Shown here one piece after another: positions 37,141 through 48,900 of a stretch of DNA of 64,000 nucleotides. The DNA comes from Allodiplogaster sudhausi (lineage: Eukaryota > Nematoda > Chromadorea > Rhabditida > Diplogasteridae): positions 2,653,001 through 2,717,000 of the forward strand of contig CALZFC010000251.1 of NCBI GenBank assembly GCA_945643635.1, written 5' to 3'. Below the pieces are notes generated by a model. That model made no database searches and was not told where the DNA came from. It was given only the letters and a program-made list of their open reading frames with translations. Both the position numbers and the translations under genes were made by a program. How positions within the stretch are numbered: position 1 is the first letter of the stretch; every line of letters begins with the position of its first letter.

Positions 37141-37502
37141 CAGAAATGCATTCAACGGCTGTACTGCCCGGTTTGCTTCTTTTCCAAAAAAGTGAATTAT
37201 TTATTCAACCGATATACGAAATGATCAGCATGACCTTGCGATTATTCTCGCCACACATCGCGCGTTATTGTAAAGGTCGAGCAAGTTGACTTGAGTGACA
37301 CGATGAAAACATTTGGTCGCCGTCAGAAAAAAGAGTCAGGAGAGAAGTCAACAAGGAGGAAAGAATACTAAAAAGTGTGAGGAGCAGAATGAAAAATAAA
37401 GATTATTTTGTAAATTTTCCACATTGCACTTCTTACTCACCTCATGTCAGTATGGCTCTAGATCCTGTTTCGCTGTTCACGACGCGTTACTCTGCCCTGT
37501 GC

Positions 37503-37510
37503 TTTATATA
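37503..37510 (+). promoter_or_regulatory. TATA box of secreted-protein gene, unit 1
   Basis: TTTATATA about 190 bp before the ATG and conserved in all five units. The 5'UTR probably contains an intron ending ATTAACAG just before CTATCGAAATG. Confidence 0.5.
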
Positions 37511-37695
37511 GCAAGTTGGCGATTGCATGCTCAATGCACTACTTCCTTAATAAATTTTAAATCCACTTAGTGAGACGCCATTTGATCAGTTATAAGATAG
37601 AAAGTAAAGTTGAAAAATTCTTTATAGTGTAGTTTTTTTTCCCGGAATTATGGACATATTCTTTTATTTCTCTAATTAAATTAACAGCTATCGAA

Positions 37696-38028
37696 ATGAT
37701 GTCGCAGGGCCTTGTGGCCACATTGATGCTCCTGCTCTACATTTGGCAGACTGAAGCGCAGTATTCAGAGCTTATGGCGAAGTATGGTAAGTGGATCTTC
37801 AAAGTGCCTCTTCAAGTTGTAGTTTTGTACAAATAAAGATAAAAAGAAGAATTCAATGACATCAATGTGTTTACTGTCTATTTTCCTGTTACTTAAAAAA
37901 AAATTGCAGAGCGCCACCATGACAATGAGAAAGTTGCTGCATTGCAAAAGGAACTCGCTAATGCAATGGACAACGAGAAGGCGTCCGAACTCGTGACTAT
38001 GCTCTTCTTAATGACAGGGGTCAATTAA
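37696..38028 (+). CDS. Small secreted protein, tandem copy 1
   Basis: Exons 37696-37786 and 37910-38028 (GTAAGT donor, TTGCAG acceptor) give 69 residues. Residues 1-22 form a signal peptide (GLVATLMLLLYIWQTEA, cleaved before QYSEL). A charged helical stretch follows (NEKVAALQKELANAMDNEKA), and the read-through end is TGVN then TAA. It has no cysteine, and I recognise no family. In copy 5 the same exons can splice to a longer C-terminus; here no downstream exons exist within the unit, so this copy is either a short isoform gene or a truncated duplicate. Confidence 0.65.
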
Positions 38029-38365
38029 TGTTAAGTAACTTTTCTAATTGTAATCATGGGAATTATGGGAGATATGTTACTAAAGATAGTTTTTAAGCTG
38101 CAAATTAATGAAATTAAGAAGAAAACGCGTGAGTGGATACTTACAGCCTCGTAATTCATGTACACATGCAGTTTCGAAGTATGTATACTGATTGCCTTGA
38201 CGTTCTTCTACTACTCAAGGCAAACCGGTCTAATAGTAAGAAATGTCTGTTTGCATTCACAACAAGCGAAAGTTGACCACATAGAAAGCATACATATATT
38301 GAGTGACAGAGAGTGAAAGTTTTCTTTCGTGCCTCCTTCATTCACTCTTCTTTAACCTCTCTTTC

Positions 38366-38417
38366 CCCGGGACCTCTCGCACCCGAAGCGAGAATCATAC
38401 CCCTAGACCATCCGGCC
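38366..38417 (-). pseudogene. Truncated tRNA-Pro at unit 2 boundary
   Basis: Keeps tRNA positions 1-52 (acceptor 5' strand to the start of the T arm). The 3' 20 bases are replaced by the end of the previous unit. Confidence 0.85.
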
Positions 38418-39067
38418 ACGCTTGTATTTGCTCATTCACTTTCCTCACAACAGTGCCTGAAGGCAGAGTCTAAACGTATGGGCTGAACAACCGGAAGCGA
38501 GAAGCATACCGACAGAAATGCATTCAACGGCTGTACTGCCCGGTTTGCTTCTTTTCCAAAAAAGTGAATTATTTATTCAACCGATATACGAAATGATCAG
38601 CATGACCTTGCGATTATTCTCGCCACACATCGCGCGTTATTGTAAAGGTCGAGCAAGTTGACTTGAGTGACACGATGAAAACATTTGGTCGCCGTCAGAA
38701 AAAAGAGTCAGGAGAGAAGTCAACAAGGAGGAAAGAATACTAAAAAGTGTGAGGAGCAGAATGAAAAATAAAGATTATTTTGTAAATTTTCCACATTGCA
38801 CTTCTTATTCACCTCATGTCAGTATGGCTCTAGATCCTGTTTCGCTGTTCACGACGCGTTACTCTGCCCTGTGCTTTATATAGCAAGTTGGCGATTGCAT
38901 GCTCAATGCACTACTTCCTTAATAAATTTTAAATCCACTTAGTGAGACGCCATTTGATCAGTTATAAGATAGAAAGTAAAGTTGAAAAATTCTTTATAGT
39001 GTAGTTTTTTTTTCCGGAATTATGGACATATTCTTTTATTTCTCTAATTAAATTAACAGCTATCGAA

Positions 39068-39401
39068 ATGATGTCGCAGGGCCTTGTGGCCACATTGATG
39101 CTCCTGCTCTACATTTGGCAGACTGAAGCGCAGTATTCAGAGCTTATGGCGAAGTATGGTAAGTGGATCTTCAAAGTGCCTCTTCAAGTTGTAGTTTTGT
39201 ACAAATAAAGATAAAAAGAAGAATTCAATGACATCAATGTGTTTACTGTCTATTTTCCTGTTACTTAAAAAAAAAATTGCAGAGCGCCACCATGACAATG
39301 AGAAAGTTGCTGCATTGCAAAAGGAACTCGCTAATGCAATGGACAACGAGAAGGCGTCCGAACTCGTGACTATGCTCTTCTTAATGACAGGGGTCAATTA
39401 A
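39068..39401 (+). CDS. Small secreted protein, tandem copy 2
   Basis: Exons 39068-39158 and 39283-39401. The protein is the same as copy 1, and the intron has one extra A in its A run. Confidence 0.65.
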
Positions 39402-39738
39402 TGTTAAGTAACTTTTCTAATTGTAATCATGGGAATTATGGGAGATATGTTACTAAAGATAGTTTTTAAGCTGCAAATTAATGAAATTAAGAAGAAAACG
39501 CGTGAGTGGATACTTACAGCCTCGTAATTCATGTACACATGCAGTTTCGAAGTATGTATACTGATTGCCTTGACGTTCTTCTACTACTCAAGGCAAACCG
39601 GTCTAATAGTAAGAAATGTCTGTTTGCATTCACAACAAGCGAAAGTTGACCACATAGAAAGCATACATATATTGAGTGACAGAGAGTGAAAGTTTTCTTT
39701 CGTGCCTCCTTCATTCACTCTTCTTTAACCTCTCTTTC

Positions 39739-39790
39739 CCCGGGACCTCTCGCACCCGAAGCGAGAATCATACCCCTAGACCATCCGGCC
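39739..39790 (-). pseudogene. Truncated tRNA-Pro at unit 3 boundary
   Basis: Same 52-base fragment and junction as at 38366. Confidence 0.85.
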
Positions 39791-40440
39791 ACGCTTGTAT
39801 TTGCTCATTCACTTTCCTCACAACAGTGCCTGAAGGCAGAGTCTAAACGTATGGGCTGAACAACCGGAAGCGAGAAGCATACCGACAGAAATACATTCAA
39901 CGGCTGTACTGCCCGGTTTGCTTCTTTTCCAAAAAAGTGAATTATTTATTCAACCGATATACGAAATGATCAGCATGACCTTGCGATTATTCTCGCCACA
40001 CATCGCGCGTTATTGTAAAGGTCGAGCAAGTTGACTTGAGTGACACGATGAAAACATTTGGTCGCCGTCAGAAAAAAGAGTCAGGAGAGAAGTCAACAAG
40101 GAGGAAAGAATACTAAAAAGTGTGAGGAGCAGAATGAAAAATAAAGATTATTTTGTAAATTTTCCACATTGCACTTCTTACTCACCTCATGTCAGTATGG
40201 CTCTAGATCCTGTTTCGCTGTTCACGACGCGTTACTCTGCCCTGTGCTTTATATAGCAAGTTGGCGATTGCATGCTCAATGCACTACTTCCTTAATAAAT
40301 TTTAAATCCACTTAGTGAGACGCCATTTGATCAGTTATAAGATAGAAAGTAAAGTTGAAAAATTCTTTATAGTGTAGTTTTTTTTTCCGGAATTATGGAC
40401 ATATTCTTTTATTTCTCTAATTAAATTAACAGCTATCGAA

Positions 40441-40773
40441 ATGATGTCGCAGGGCCTTGTGGCCACATTGATGCTCCTGCTCTACATTTGGCAGACTGAA
40501 GCGCAGTATTCAGAGCTTATGGCGAAGTATGGTAAGTGGATCTTCAAAGTGCCTCTTCAAGTTGTAGTTTTGTACAAATAAAGATAAAAAGAAGAATTCA
40601 ATGACATCAATGTGTTTACTGTCTATTTTCCTGTTACTTAAAAAAAAATTGCAGAGCGCCACCATGACAATGAGAAAGTTGCTGCATTGCAAAAGGAACT
40701 CGCTAATGCAATGGACAACGAGAAGGCGTCCGAACTCGTGACTATGCTCTTCTTAATGACAGGGGTCAATTAA
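40441..40773 (+). CDS. Small secreted protein, tandem copy 3
   Basis: Exons 40441-40531 and 40655-40773, with the protein as in copies 1 and 2. An upstream AATACATT (AATGCATT in units 1-2) groups this unit with 4 and 5. Confidence 0.65.
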
Positions 40774-41110
40774 TGTTAAGTAACTTTTCTAATTGTAATC
40801 ATGGGAATTATGGGAGATATGTTACTAAAGATAGTTTTTAAGCTGCAAATTAATGAAATTAAGAAGAAAACGCGTGAGTGGATACTTACAGCCTCGTAAT
40901 TCATGTACACATGCAGTTTCGAAGTATGTATACTGATTGCCTTGACGTTCTTCTACTACTCAAGGCAAACCGGTCTAATAGTAAGAAATGTCTGTTTGCA
41001 TTCACAACAAGCGAAAGTTGACCACATAGAAAGCATACATATATTGAGTGACAGAGAGTGAAAGTTTTCTTTCGTGCCTCCTTCATTCACTCTTCTTTAA
41101 CCTCTCTTTC

Positions 41111-41162
41111 CCCGGGACCTCTCGCACCCGAAGCGAGAATCATACCCCTAGACCATCCGGCC
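41111..41162 (-). pseudogene. Truncated tRNA-Pro at unit 4 boundary
   Basis: Same 52-base fragment and junction. Confidence 0.85.
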
Positions 41163-41812
41163 ACGCTTGTATTTGCTCATTCACTTTCCTCACAACAGTG
41201 CCTGAAGGCAGAGTCTAAACGTATGGGCTGAACAACCGGAAGCGAGAAGCATACCGACAGAAATACATTCAACGGCTGTACTGCCCGGTTTGCTTCTTTT
41301 CCAAAAAAGTGAATTATTTATTCAACCGATATACGAAATGATCAGCATGACCTTGCGATTATTCTCGCCACACATCGCGCGTTATTGTAAAGGTCGAGCA
41401 AGTTGACTTGAGTGACACGATGAAAACATTTGGTCGCCGTCAGAAAAAAGAGTCAGGAGAGAAGTCAACAAGGAGGAAAGAATACTAAAAAGTGTGAGGA
41501 GCAGAATGAAAAATAAAGATTATTTTGTAAATTTTCCACATTGCACTTCTTACTCACCTCATGTCAGTATGGCTCTAGATCCTGTTTCGCTGTTCACGAC
41601 GCGTTACTCTGCCCTGTGCTTTATATAGCAAGTTGGCGATTGCATGCTCAATGCACTACTTCCTTAATAAATTTTAAATCCACTTAGTGAGACGCCATTT
41701 GATCAGTTATAAGATAGAAAGTAAAGTTGAAAAATTCTTTATAGTGTAGTTTTTTTTTCCGGAATTATGGACATATTCTTTTATTTCTCTAATTAAATTA
41801 ACAGCTATCGAA

Positions 41813-42146
41813 ATGATGTCGCAGGGCCTTGTGGCCACATTGATGCTTCTGCTCTACATTTGGCAGACTGAAGCGCAGTATTCAGAGCTTATGGCGAAGT
41901 ATGGTAAGTGGATCTTCAAAGTGCCTCTTCAAGTTGTAGTTTTGTACAAATAAAGATAAAAAGAAGAATTCAATGACATCAATGTGTTTACTGTCTATTT
42001 TCCTGTTACTTAAAAAAAAAATTGCAGAGCGCCCCCATGACAATGAGAAAGTTGCTGCATTGCAAAAGGAACTCGCTAATGCAATGGACAACGAGAAGGC
42101 GTCCGAACTCGTGACTATGCTCTTCTTAATGGCAGGGGTCAATTAA
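41813..42146 (+). CDS. Small secreted protein, tandem copy 4
   Basis: Exons 41813-41903 and 42028-42146. Differs from copies 1-3 by His to Pro after ER and Thr to Ala near the end, plus a silent Leu codon. These changes are shared with copy 5. Confidence 0.65.
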
Positions 42147-42483
42147 TGTTAAGTAACTTTTCTAATTGTAATCATGGGAATTATGGGAGATATGTTACTA
42201 AAGATAGTTTTTAAGCTGCAAATTAATGAAATTAAGAAGAAAACGCGTGAGTGGATACTTACAGCCTCGTAATTCATGTACACATGCAGTTTCGAAGTAT
42301 GTATACTGATTGCCTTGACGTTCTTCTACTACTCAAGGCAAACCGGTCTAATAGTAAGAAATGTCTGTTTGCATTCACAACAAGCGAAAGTTGACCACAT
42401 AGAAAGCATACATATATTGAGTGACAGAGAGTGAAAGTTTTCTTTCGTGCCTCCTTCATTCACTCTTCTTTAACCTCTCTTTC

Positions 42484-42535
42484 CCCGGGACCTCTCGCAC
42501 CCGAAGCGAGAATCATACCCCTAGACCATCCGGCC
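42484..42535 (-). pseudogene. Truncated tRNA-Pro at unit 5 boundary
   Basis: Same 52-base fragment and junction. Confidence 0.85.
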
Positions 42536-43185
42536 ACGCTTGTATTTGCTCATTCACTTTCCTCACAACAGTGCCTGAAGGCAGAGTCTAAACGTATGGG
42601 CTGAACAACCGGAAGCGAGAAGCATACCGACAGAAATACATTCAACGGCTGTACTGCCCGGTTTGCTTCTTTTCCAAAAAAGTGAATTATTTATTCAACC
42701 GATATACGAAATGATCAGCATGACCTTGCGATTATTCTCGCCACACATCGCGCGTTATTGTAAAGGTCGAGCAAGTTGACTTGAGTGACACGATGAAAAC
42801 ATTTGGTCGCCGTCAGAAAAAAGAGTCAGGAGAGAAGTCAACAAGGAGGAAAGAATACTAAAAAGTGTGAGGAGCAGAATGAAAAATAAAGATTATTTTG
42901 TAAATTTTCCACATTGCACTTCTTACTCACCTCATGTCAGTATGGCTCTAGATCCTGTTTCGCTGTTCACGACGCGTTACTCTGCCCTGTGCTTTATATA
43001 GCAAGTTGGCGATTGCATGCTCAATGCACTACTTCCTTAATAAATTTTAAATCCACTTAGTGAGACGCCATTTGATCAGTTATAAGATAGAAAGTAAAGT
43101 TGAAAAATTCTTTATAGTGTAGTTTTTTTTTCCGGAATTATGGACATATTCTTTTATTTCTCTAATTAAATTAACAGCTATCGAA

Positions 43186-44460
43186 ATGATGTCGCAGGGC
43201 CTTGTGGCCACATTGATGCTTCTGCTCTACATTTGGCAGACTGAAGCGCAGTATTCAGAGCTTATGGCGAAGTATGGTAAGTGGATCTTCAAAGTGCCTC
43301 TTCAAGTTGTAGTTTTGTACAAATAAAGATAAAAAGAAGAATTCAATGACATCAATGTGTTTACTGTCTATTTTCCTGTTACTTAAAAAAAAAATTGCAG
43401 AGCGCCCCCATGACAATGAGAAAGTTGCTGCATTGCAAAAGGAACTCGCTAATGCAATGGACAACGAGAAGGCGTCCGAACTCGTGACTATGCTCTTCTT
43501 AATGGCAGGGGTCAATTAATGTTAAGTAACTTTTCTAATTGTAATCATGGGAATTATGGGAGATATGTTACTAAAGATAGTTTTTAAGCTGCAAATTAAT
43601 GAAATTAAGAAGAAAACGCGTGAGTGGATACTTACAGCCTCGTAATTCATGTACACATGCAGTTTCGAAGTATGTATACTGATTGCCTTGACGTTCTTCT
43701 ACTACTCAAGGCAAACCGGTCTAATAGTAAGAAATGTCTGTTTGCATTCACAACAAGCGAAAGTTGACCACATAGAAAGCATACATATATTGAGTGACAG
43801 AGAGTGAAAGTTTTCTTTCGTGCCTCCTTCATTCACTCTTCTTTAACCTCTCTTTCTAACATCTACATCCTATCTTGGCGTATGTTTTCCTTTAATCGCA
43901 CATAGAATGATTTGTACACTGGAATTCCTCACCTCTTCAGAATTCCCCTAAGGGTGCAATACAAAACGTTATGGCTACGCTAATGAAAATTCAAACAGGT
44001 CATTTCTTATGGTCATATACCAACGCATTTATTTACGTACATACATATATGTATTCACATAAACCGCCTTCAGGAGGAAGAAATCGCCAAAGAGATGCGT
44101 CTTGAGCTCATCCAAAACATGGTTGAACAGCAGCCAGGGCTGAAGGATGAAGTCGAGAAGTACAATAAGACGTTTATGTCAGTAATTTTCAAAAAATACC
44201 TATATTTGTAAAGCATATTATTGGAACAATGCAGATTTAAATACCAGCGACCCCAGACATTCTTATTCGTTGCTGTTTTAAATGTAGCATGTTTGCATGG
44301 AATAGTAGGCAGAGAATAGTTACTGTAATCGAATTATAAGATGCAAAATTATCAGTTTAAAGAACGACTTTTTCAAACTTTATTCTTCAGGAAACAACTC
44401 AAAGAGGCGAAGTTGTCGACTGAGAGAAACAAGAGCTGTGACGTCACCGTGATATGTTGA
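43186..44460 (+). CDS. Small secreted helical protein, copy 5 with full C-terminus
   Basis: Exons 43186-43276, 43401-43510 (GGG before GTCAAT), 44074-44177 and 44391-44460 join in phase to 124 residues. After the 22-residue signal peptide the protein is helical and charged (EEEIAKEMRLELIQNM, QQPGLKDEVEKYNKTFM), ending SCDVTVIC with its only two cysteines. If the weak donor at 43511 is skipped, the product stops at 43519 with 69 residues, as in copies 1-4. This is the only copy with the 3' exons and is probably the ancestral gene. It is a small secreted protein of unknown family. Confidence 0.65.
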
Positions 44461-44474
44461 CAGCCAACTGGTGC

Positions 44475-44480
44475 AATAAA
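44475..44480 (+). terminator. Poly(A) signal
   Basis: AATAAA 15 bases after the stop of the copy 5 gene. Confidence 0.7.
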
Positions 44481-45542
44481 ATCTTTTTCGATCTTTCACA
44501 ATCAGTTTTACTTACACTCATGAATGAATACACCATTCGATAGTGATATCTACAAATATATGTATGTTCTAATCTACAACTCTTCGTTGAGGGACAAAAA
44601 AAATACACGAATGATATCTACTGTACATTGAAAGCAAACATTATGTACACGTGGACAATTATTCCCTATTCAGAAGCCCGAATGATTGAGAATGCTCGTT
44701 GCTCTGAATAATTTCATCGTTAGCTCTCAGTAGCAGCCGTGTTCCATTAGAACAGCCAAGTGGCCGCGTATTCATGAAAGACGAAGACAGAATGTACTTT
44801 AGACGTCGTTGCCTGCCTTGTCTTTTGGCTGCCGCCTCGAGCACATTTTTATGGCCGGCCGCCTCTCGATCGCGTAATTGACGAATAAAGCTTGACGTAT
44901 AAAAGAAGTGCCACGATTATGATAGGCGCTTCTCCTTTCAATTTTTCTCATTTCCGTGGCATTGGCCCTTTCGAGCAAGACATTCTCGCCCAACACTAGC
45001 TTACTTAGGCCACGTATGCTTAAATGAAGTATCAGTCGGAAAATAGCTTCTTTTTCCTATTCCGATATGAACAAATTTTATCCTAAAAGATTGAGTGGGG
45101 GTGGTCAAACTTTATGAAAAGCAGTATTTTGCCAGAAATTTGCATTTATTTTTCGAATACGGTAGAAAACGTCTCTGTCTATGCGCCAGGTGCGTCCTTA
45201 ATAAAAAAAAAAAACGAGTGCCAAAGGGTAGGACGAAGAGACAGTCTCTGGCCGTCCTGCCAAGTTACCTTAGAACCCCATTTTCACATAGGGATAAGAG
45301 ATACTAACATTGGAGAACGAAACAATGAGAGAAGGTGAGAGAAGTTTGGTTGCTAACTTGAAATTTTGTTGCGGGTGCCAAATCACCACTCTTCCTGTTT
45401 AGAAACGTAGTTTATCTTCATCGGATACTTCCTATAAGTCTGAAAGGCTATTCTAAAAGTTTCATGGATTTAGAATCTTTTCTTCTCTTTTTATTAATTT
45501 ATATTTATAATTAACAAATTCATTGCAAAAACCAGCTGGTCC
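44481..45542. other. Intergenic, possible minus-strand exon unassigned
   Basis: Overlapping minus-strand open frames at 44659-44996 lie in DNA somewhat richer in GC than its surroundings, but match no family and have no convincing splice partners. The promoter of the next gene must lie here. Confidence 0.4.
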
Positions 45543-45944
45543 ATGCGCCTTCTTCTCCGGCTAGCCACCTTGGCTGCGTTGGGTAAGCTCTTTCTTTTTA
45601 TTTATTTATCGAATATTCCGGAGTTTTTTTTCACCGAACATCGTTTAGCATCCTTCTTTGTATTTTGAAACTTTATAAATTGTTTAAATAAATTAATATT
45701 ATGGAGAAATATGCCAAATTTATAAAAAGAAAAAATGGCAAATGTAAAAAATATGTATAAGCGGGAATTTTGAAAACTACCGTATCCCCAAATTACCGTA
45801 CACCATTTTAGCGGCCACGGCCGCCGGCCAGACATGCGTGGCACTCGTGCAGGGTGAACATCAACAGCCACCTAAGCACTCCTGCTCAGGAAGCGTATTC
45901 GGGCCAGAATGCTCGGCAATGTTACTCTGCAAGCCAAGTAAGGA

Positions 45945-45992
<48 letters not shown>

Positions 45993-48900
45993 GAGGGAGA
46001 GAGTGAGGGAATGGGAGCAAAGAAAGAGAGAGAGATAGAGAGCGAAAGAAAAAGAGAGAGAGAAGGCCAGAGAGGGAGAAAGATAGAGAATGAGATAGAA
46101 AAGGAAAGAGACGGAGACGAAGTTATTCCTTTATTCCTCGCATAAACGCAGTAAGATGAGATCGGGCCATGTTCACATTAGTTTATTGACATAATTCAAT
46201 TAACAATTCAGAAATGTATTCATAATGATTCCTAAAAATCTTTCTTTCTGATGGCTGCAATGGAGTTCTTGCAGGATACTACTACGAAAATCCGCTCTTT
46301 GTCTATGGCCAAAAAGTGGTCTGCCGAAACGGACGATGGAAGAATCAGCTCGGCTATGCTGTAGGCAATTTCAGACGATTTGATGTTGCCACGTTGAATA
46401 ATCTACTATGCTGTGTTTTAAGCTATTGTTTAAAATAAAAAAAATTACATTCACATTTTTCTGATTAGTAAAGTATTAAAAATTCCAGATGTATTTGTAA
46501 TTAGTTGCATGGTTTTTTTCTCCTTTTCACAAAATAAGCATTAAAGGCTGTCACTGAATGCCTGCCTGGCTGTCGCGCGTTCGGAAACGAGGAACTAAAG
46601 AACGCCGAGTACGTAAATGGCACCCGGCCAAAGGCGGTGAGATTTTTTGCTCTTTTAAATAATGTTAGAAAGGGAATGTATGTATATATTTTCAGCAGAA
46701 TGTAACTGAAGCTCAAGAACATGCAGGCGGAAAAAAACCAAAATACATTCAGGTGCTGTGCAACGGCGACGACTATATCTGGCCACGCGGCACGATCGTG
46801 AAGACGCAGTGCAAGAAAGGCAACTTTTTTTGTCATTTACCGAGAAAATTATATTCGGACAAACCTACTCGTAGACACGGCCAAAAATGATTACCTCATT
46901 TCAAGAATAGCGGCTCGGTAGAACCACCGTGCCTTTCGTATTAAAAGAGCGGTAAATTCATATTTTTCAATGTGTGCTTTAACTATAACAGAACTGAGAT
47001 ATAAACATCGAAAAGTTAGTTTAGAAATGAGTGAGGGATCTGCATGTGAAATAAATGGCAATTGGCATCCGGGGAATTAATTGAACTAGTCCATTTTTTC
47101 ACTAGACTCCTCTCGATATGTAGATACCCTAGTAACAAGTGATGAAATTATTTGGCTGTAACCCGCAAAGGATATTAACAAACATTGATCGAATTAATTT
47201 TCTGAACAGATTAAGGGCAGGTGAGGTTTTTATTTCTCATCTATGATCTTTGATCTTTGATATTTAGACTTTGTCTTCAAGTCAGCGGCGAATCAGAAGC
47301 TAGGAATGGACATTCACGAGTGCATCGGTGGGGTTGAAGGATGGCGCGACAAGACGACCGGAGCCACCGGCCCCGATCTGGTGCCCGGACAGTGCGAGGC
47401 ACTCTGCGATCCGATCGATCCACGGTTCGCGAACGCGGGAAATTTGAATTTTCAGTAAGGTCTTGGCCCGAAACGAAAAATTTCAGCGACATTCCAAAGA
47501 ATGTAGAGAAGATCGAAGATCCGGCGACAAACTCGGCGTCCTTTGTCGAAGTGAACGGCAAAAAGAAGATCAAGCGAGATGGTGTATACAAGTTCAGATG
47601 CGCCAAAGGTGATTCAAAGATTTGTTATGAAAATTGGCCGGTTTTAAATATAAGCACTTGAAACCATCATTTCTTACTAGGTTCCTTGAAAATCTTTTTA
47701 AAAATTGGAAAAGCATAACTGGAGCGCGAATTTCGCTTAAATGGTGAAAATGAGGTGACTTAATTATGAATAATTTATGAATTTTATAAAATAATAGAAT
47801 GTCGCATGATTTATTAGGTGCCACCTATCCGGACGGCACGAGCGTCCAGGAGTTGAAATGCGCTGGAGGAGACTCTGGCTACGTCGACGGAACTACGAAG
47901 CAGAACAAGGCGACAGTCCAGGCGGTTCGCATGCCTCTCAATGTCTACTTGTCACGATTCAAAACAATATACTTTGATTTTATCTGCCATTACTGCAGGG
48001 TTATAAAATACTCGTCTCACATGTTTCTATGCGTTTATAGCTCTAAAAAGTAAGACACATCTTCTTTTAAATACTATAATAATGCTAACATAGACAACGT
48101 CGAGAAGAAACGTTTTGTCATAATTCAAATCAATTTTTAAAAATTTCAAGTTTATTCCACTGGGCCCGGTGGCTGAAAACAAGGTTTAATTACATTGCGT
48201 TAAAATGCAAATGTGGGGTTCGTTGCAAGAAAAAAATACAATTTCCTTGCAGTGCAAGTCCAAAGGCTGCACACTCATCAACGCTGGCAACGTTGACCCC
48301 TCGGCCGTCGTGACATCGAATGCGAATTGTGATGCGAACGGAGAGACGGCAGTGCCCGGCTGCTCGGTCGTCATCAAGTGCAAGAAATCGAGTCAGCTGT
48401 CCCTTTTCTCTTTCAGCGACATAATTTTCAGCATATGACATTGCAACGTTGTCATCTCATACAACAACAGCAACGAAATTATTAATAACGTCTTTACGAC
48501 GCCTGAGCTTAATGTGAGGTTGCTTTTGAGTGAACTCTTTCTATACTACATATTACGCCCTCTACCAGACCATCAGAGTTGCAAAAGAAAGCACGGCCTT
48601 TATTCGAAAAGGAATGCGTAAAACCAAGTGGTGAACACTCAATTTTAAAAGAATGTGAAAAAAATCATATCGCTTAAATGTTTGGGGCATTTAACATTAC
48701 AAATCATATGTGATATACAAGTACATGTGACATGAGACAGGTTACTTCCCGAAACCGGAGAACTCTGATGGATACATCCTCACTTGCACCGACCACGGGA
48801 CGTGGAAGAATGCACGCGGTGATGAGGTGTGAACTAGAAAATTTTTTTTGAACTATGAAAACTTGCGAAATGGGCATTATAATTTAATTTTTAAAACAAA

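Larger units (their letters stand above)
36994..43856. repeat. Five tandem copies of a 1,372-bp unit
   Basis: Units start at 36994, 38366, 39739, 41111 and 42484. Each runs from the T arm of a minus-strand tRNA-Pro to the CTCTCTTTC that precedes the next partial tRNA. Each contains a decayed second tRNA, a TATA-type promoter, exons 1 and 2 of a secreted-protein gene and about 830 bp of downstream DNA. Copies differ at few sites. Units 4 and 5 share CGCCCCCATG and ATGGCAGG where units 1-3 have CGCCACCATG and ATGACAGG, so the array grew stepwise. Confidence 0.93.

Noticed and set aside
36994..43856. Five-unit array as mere assembly duplication
   Set aside because: Units carry distinct, nested differences (units 4-5 against 1-3, A-run lengths), as expected of a real array, though the copy number could still be wrong.
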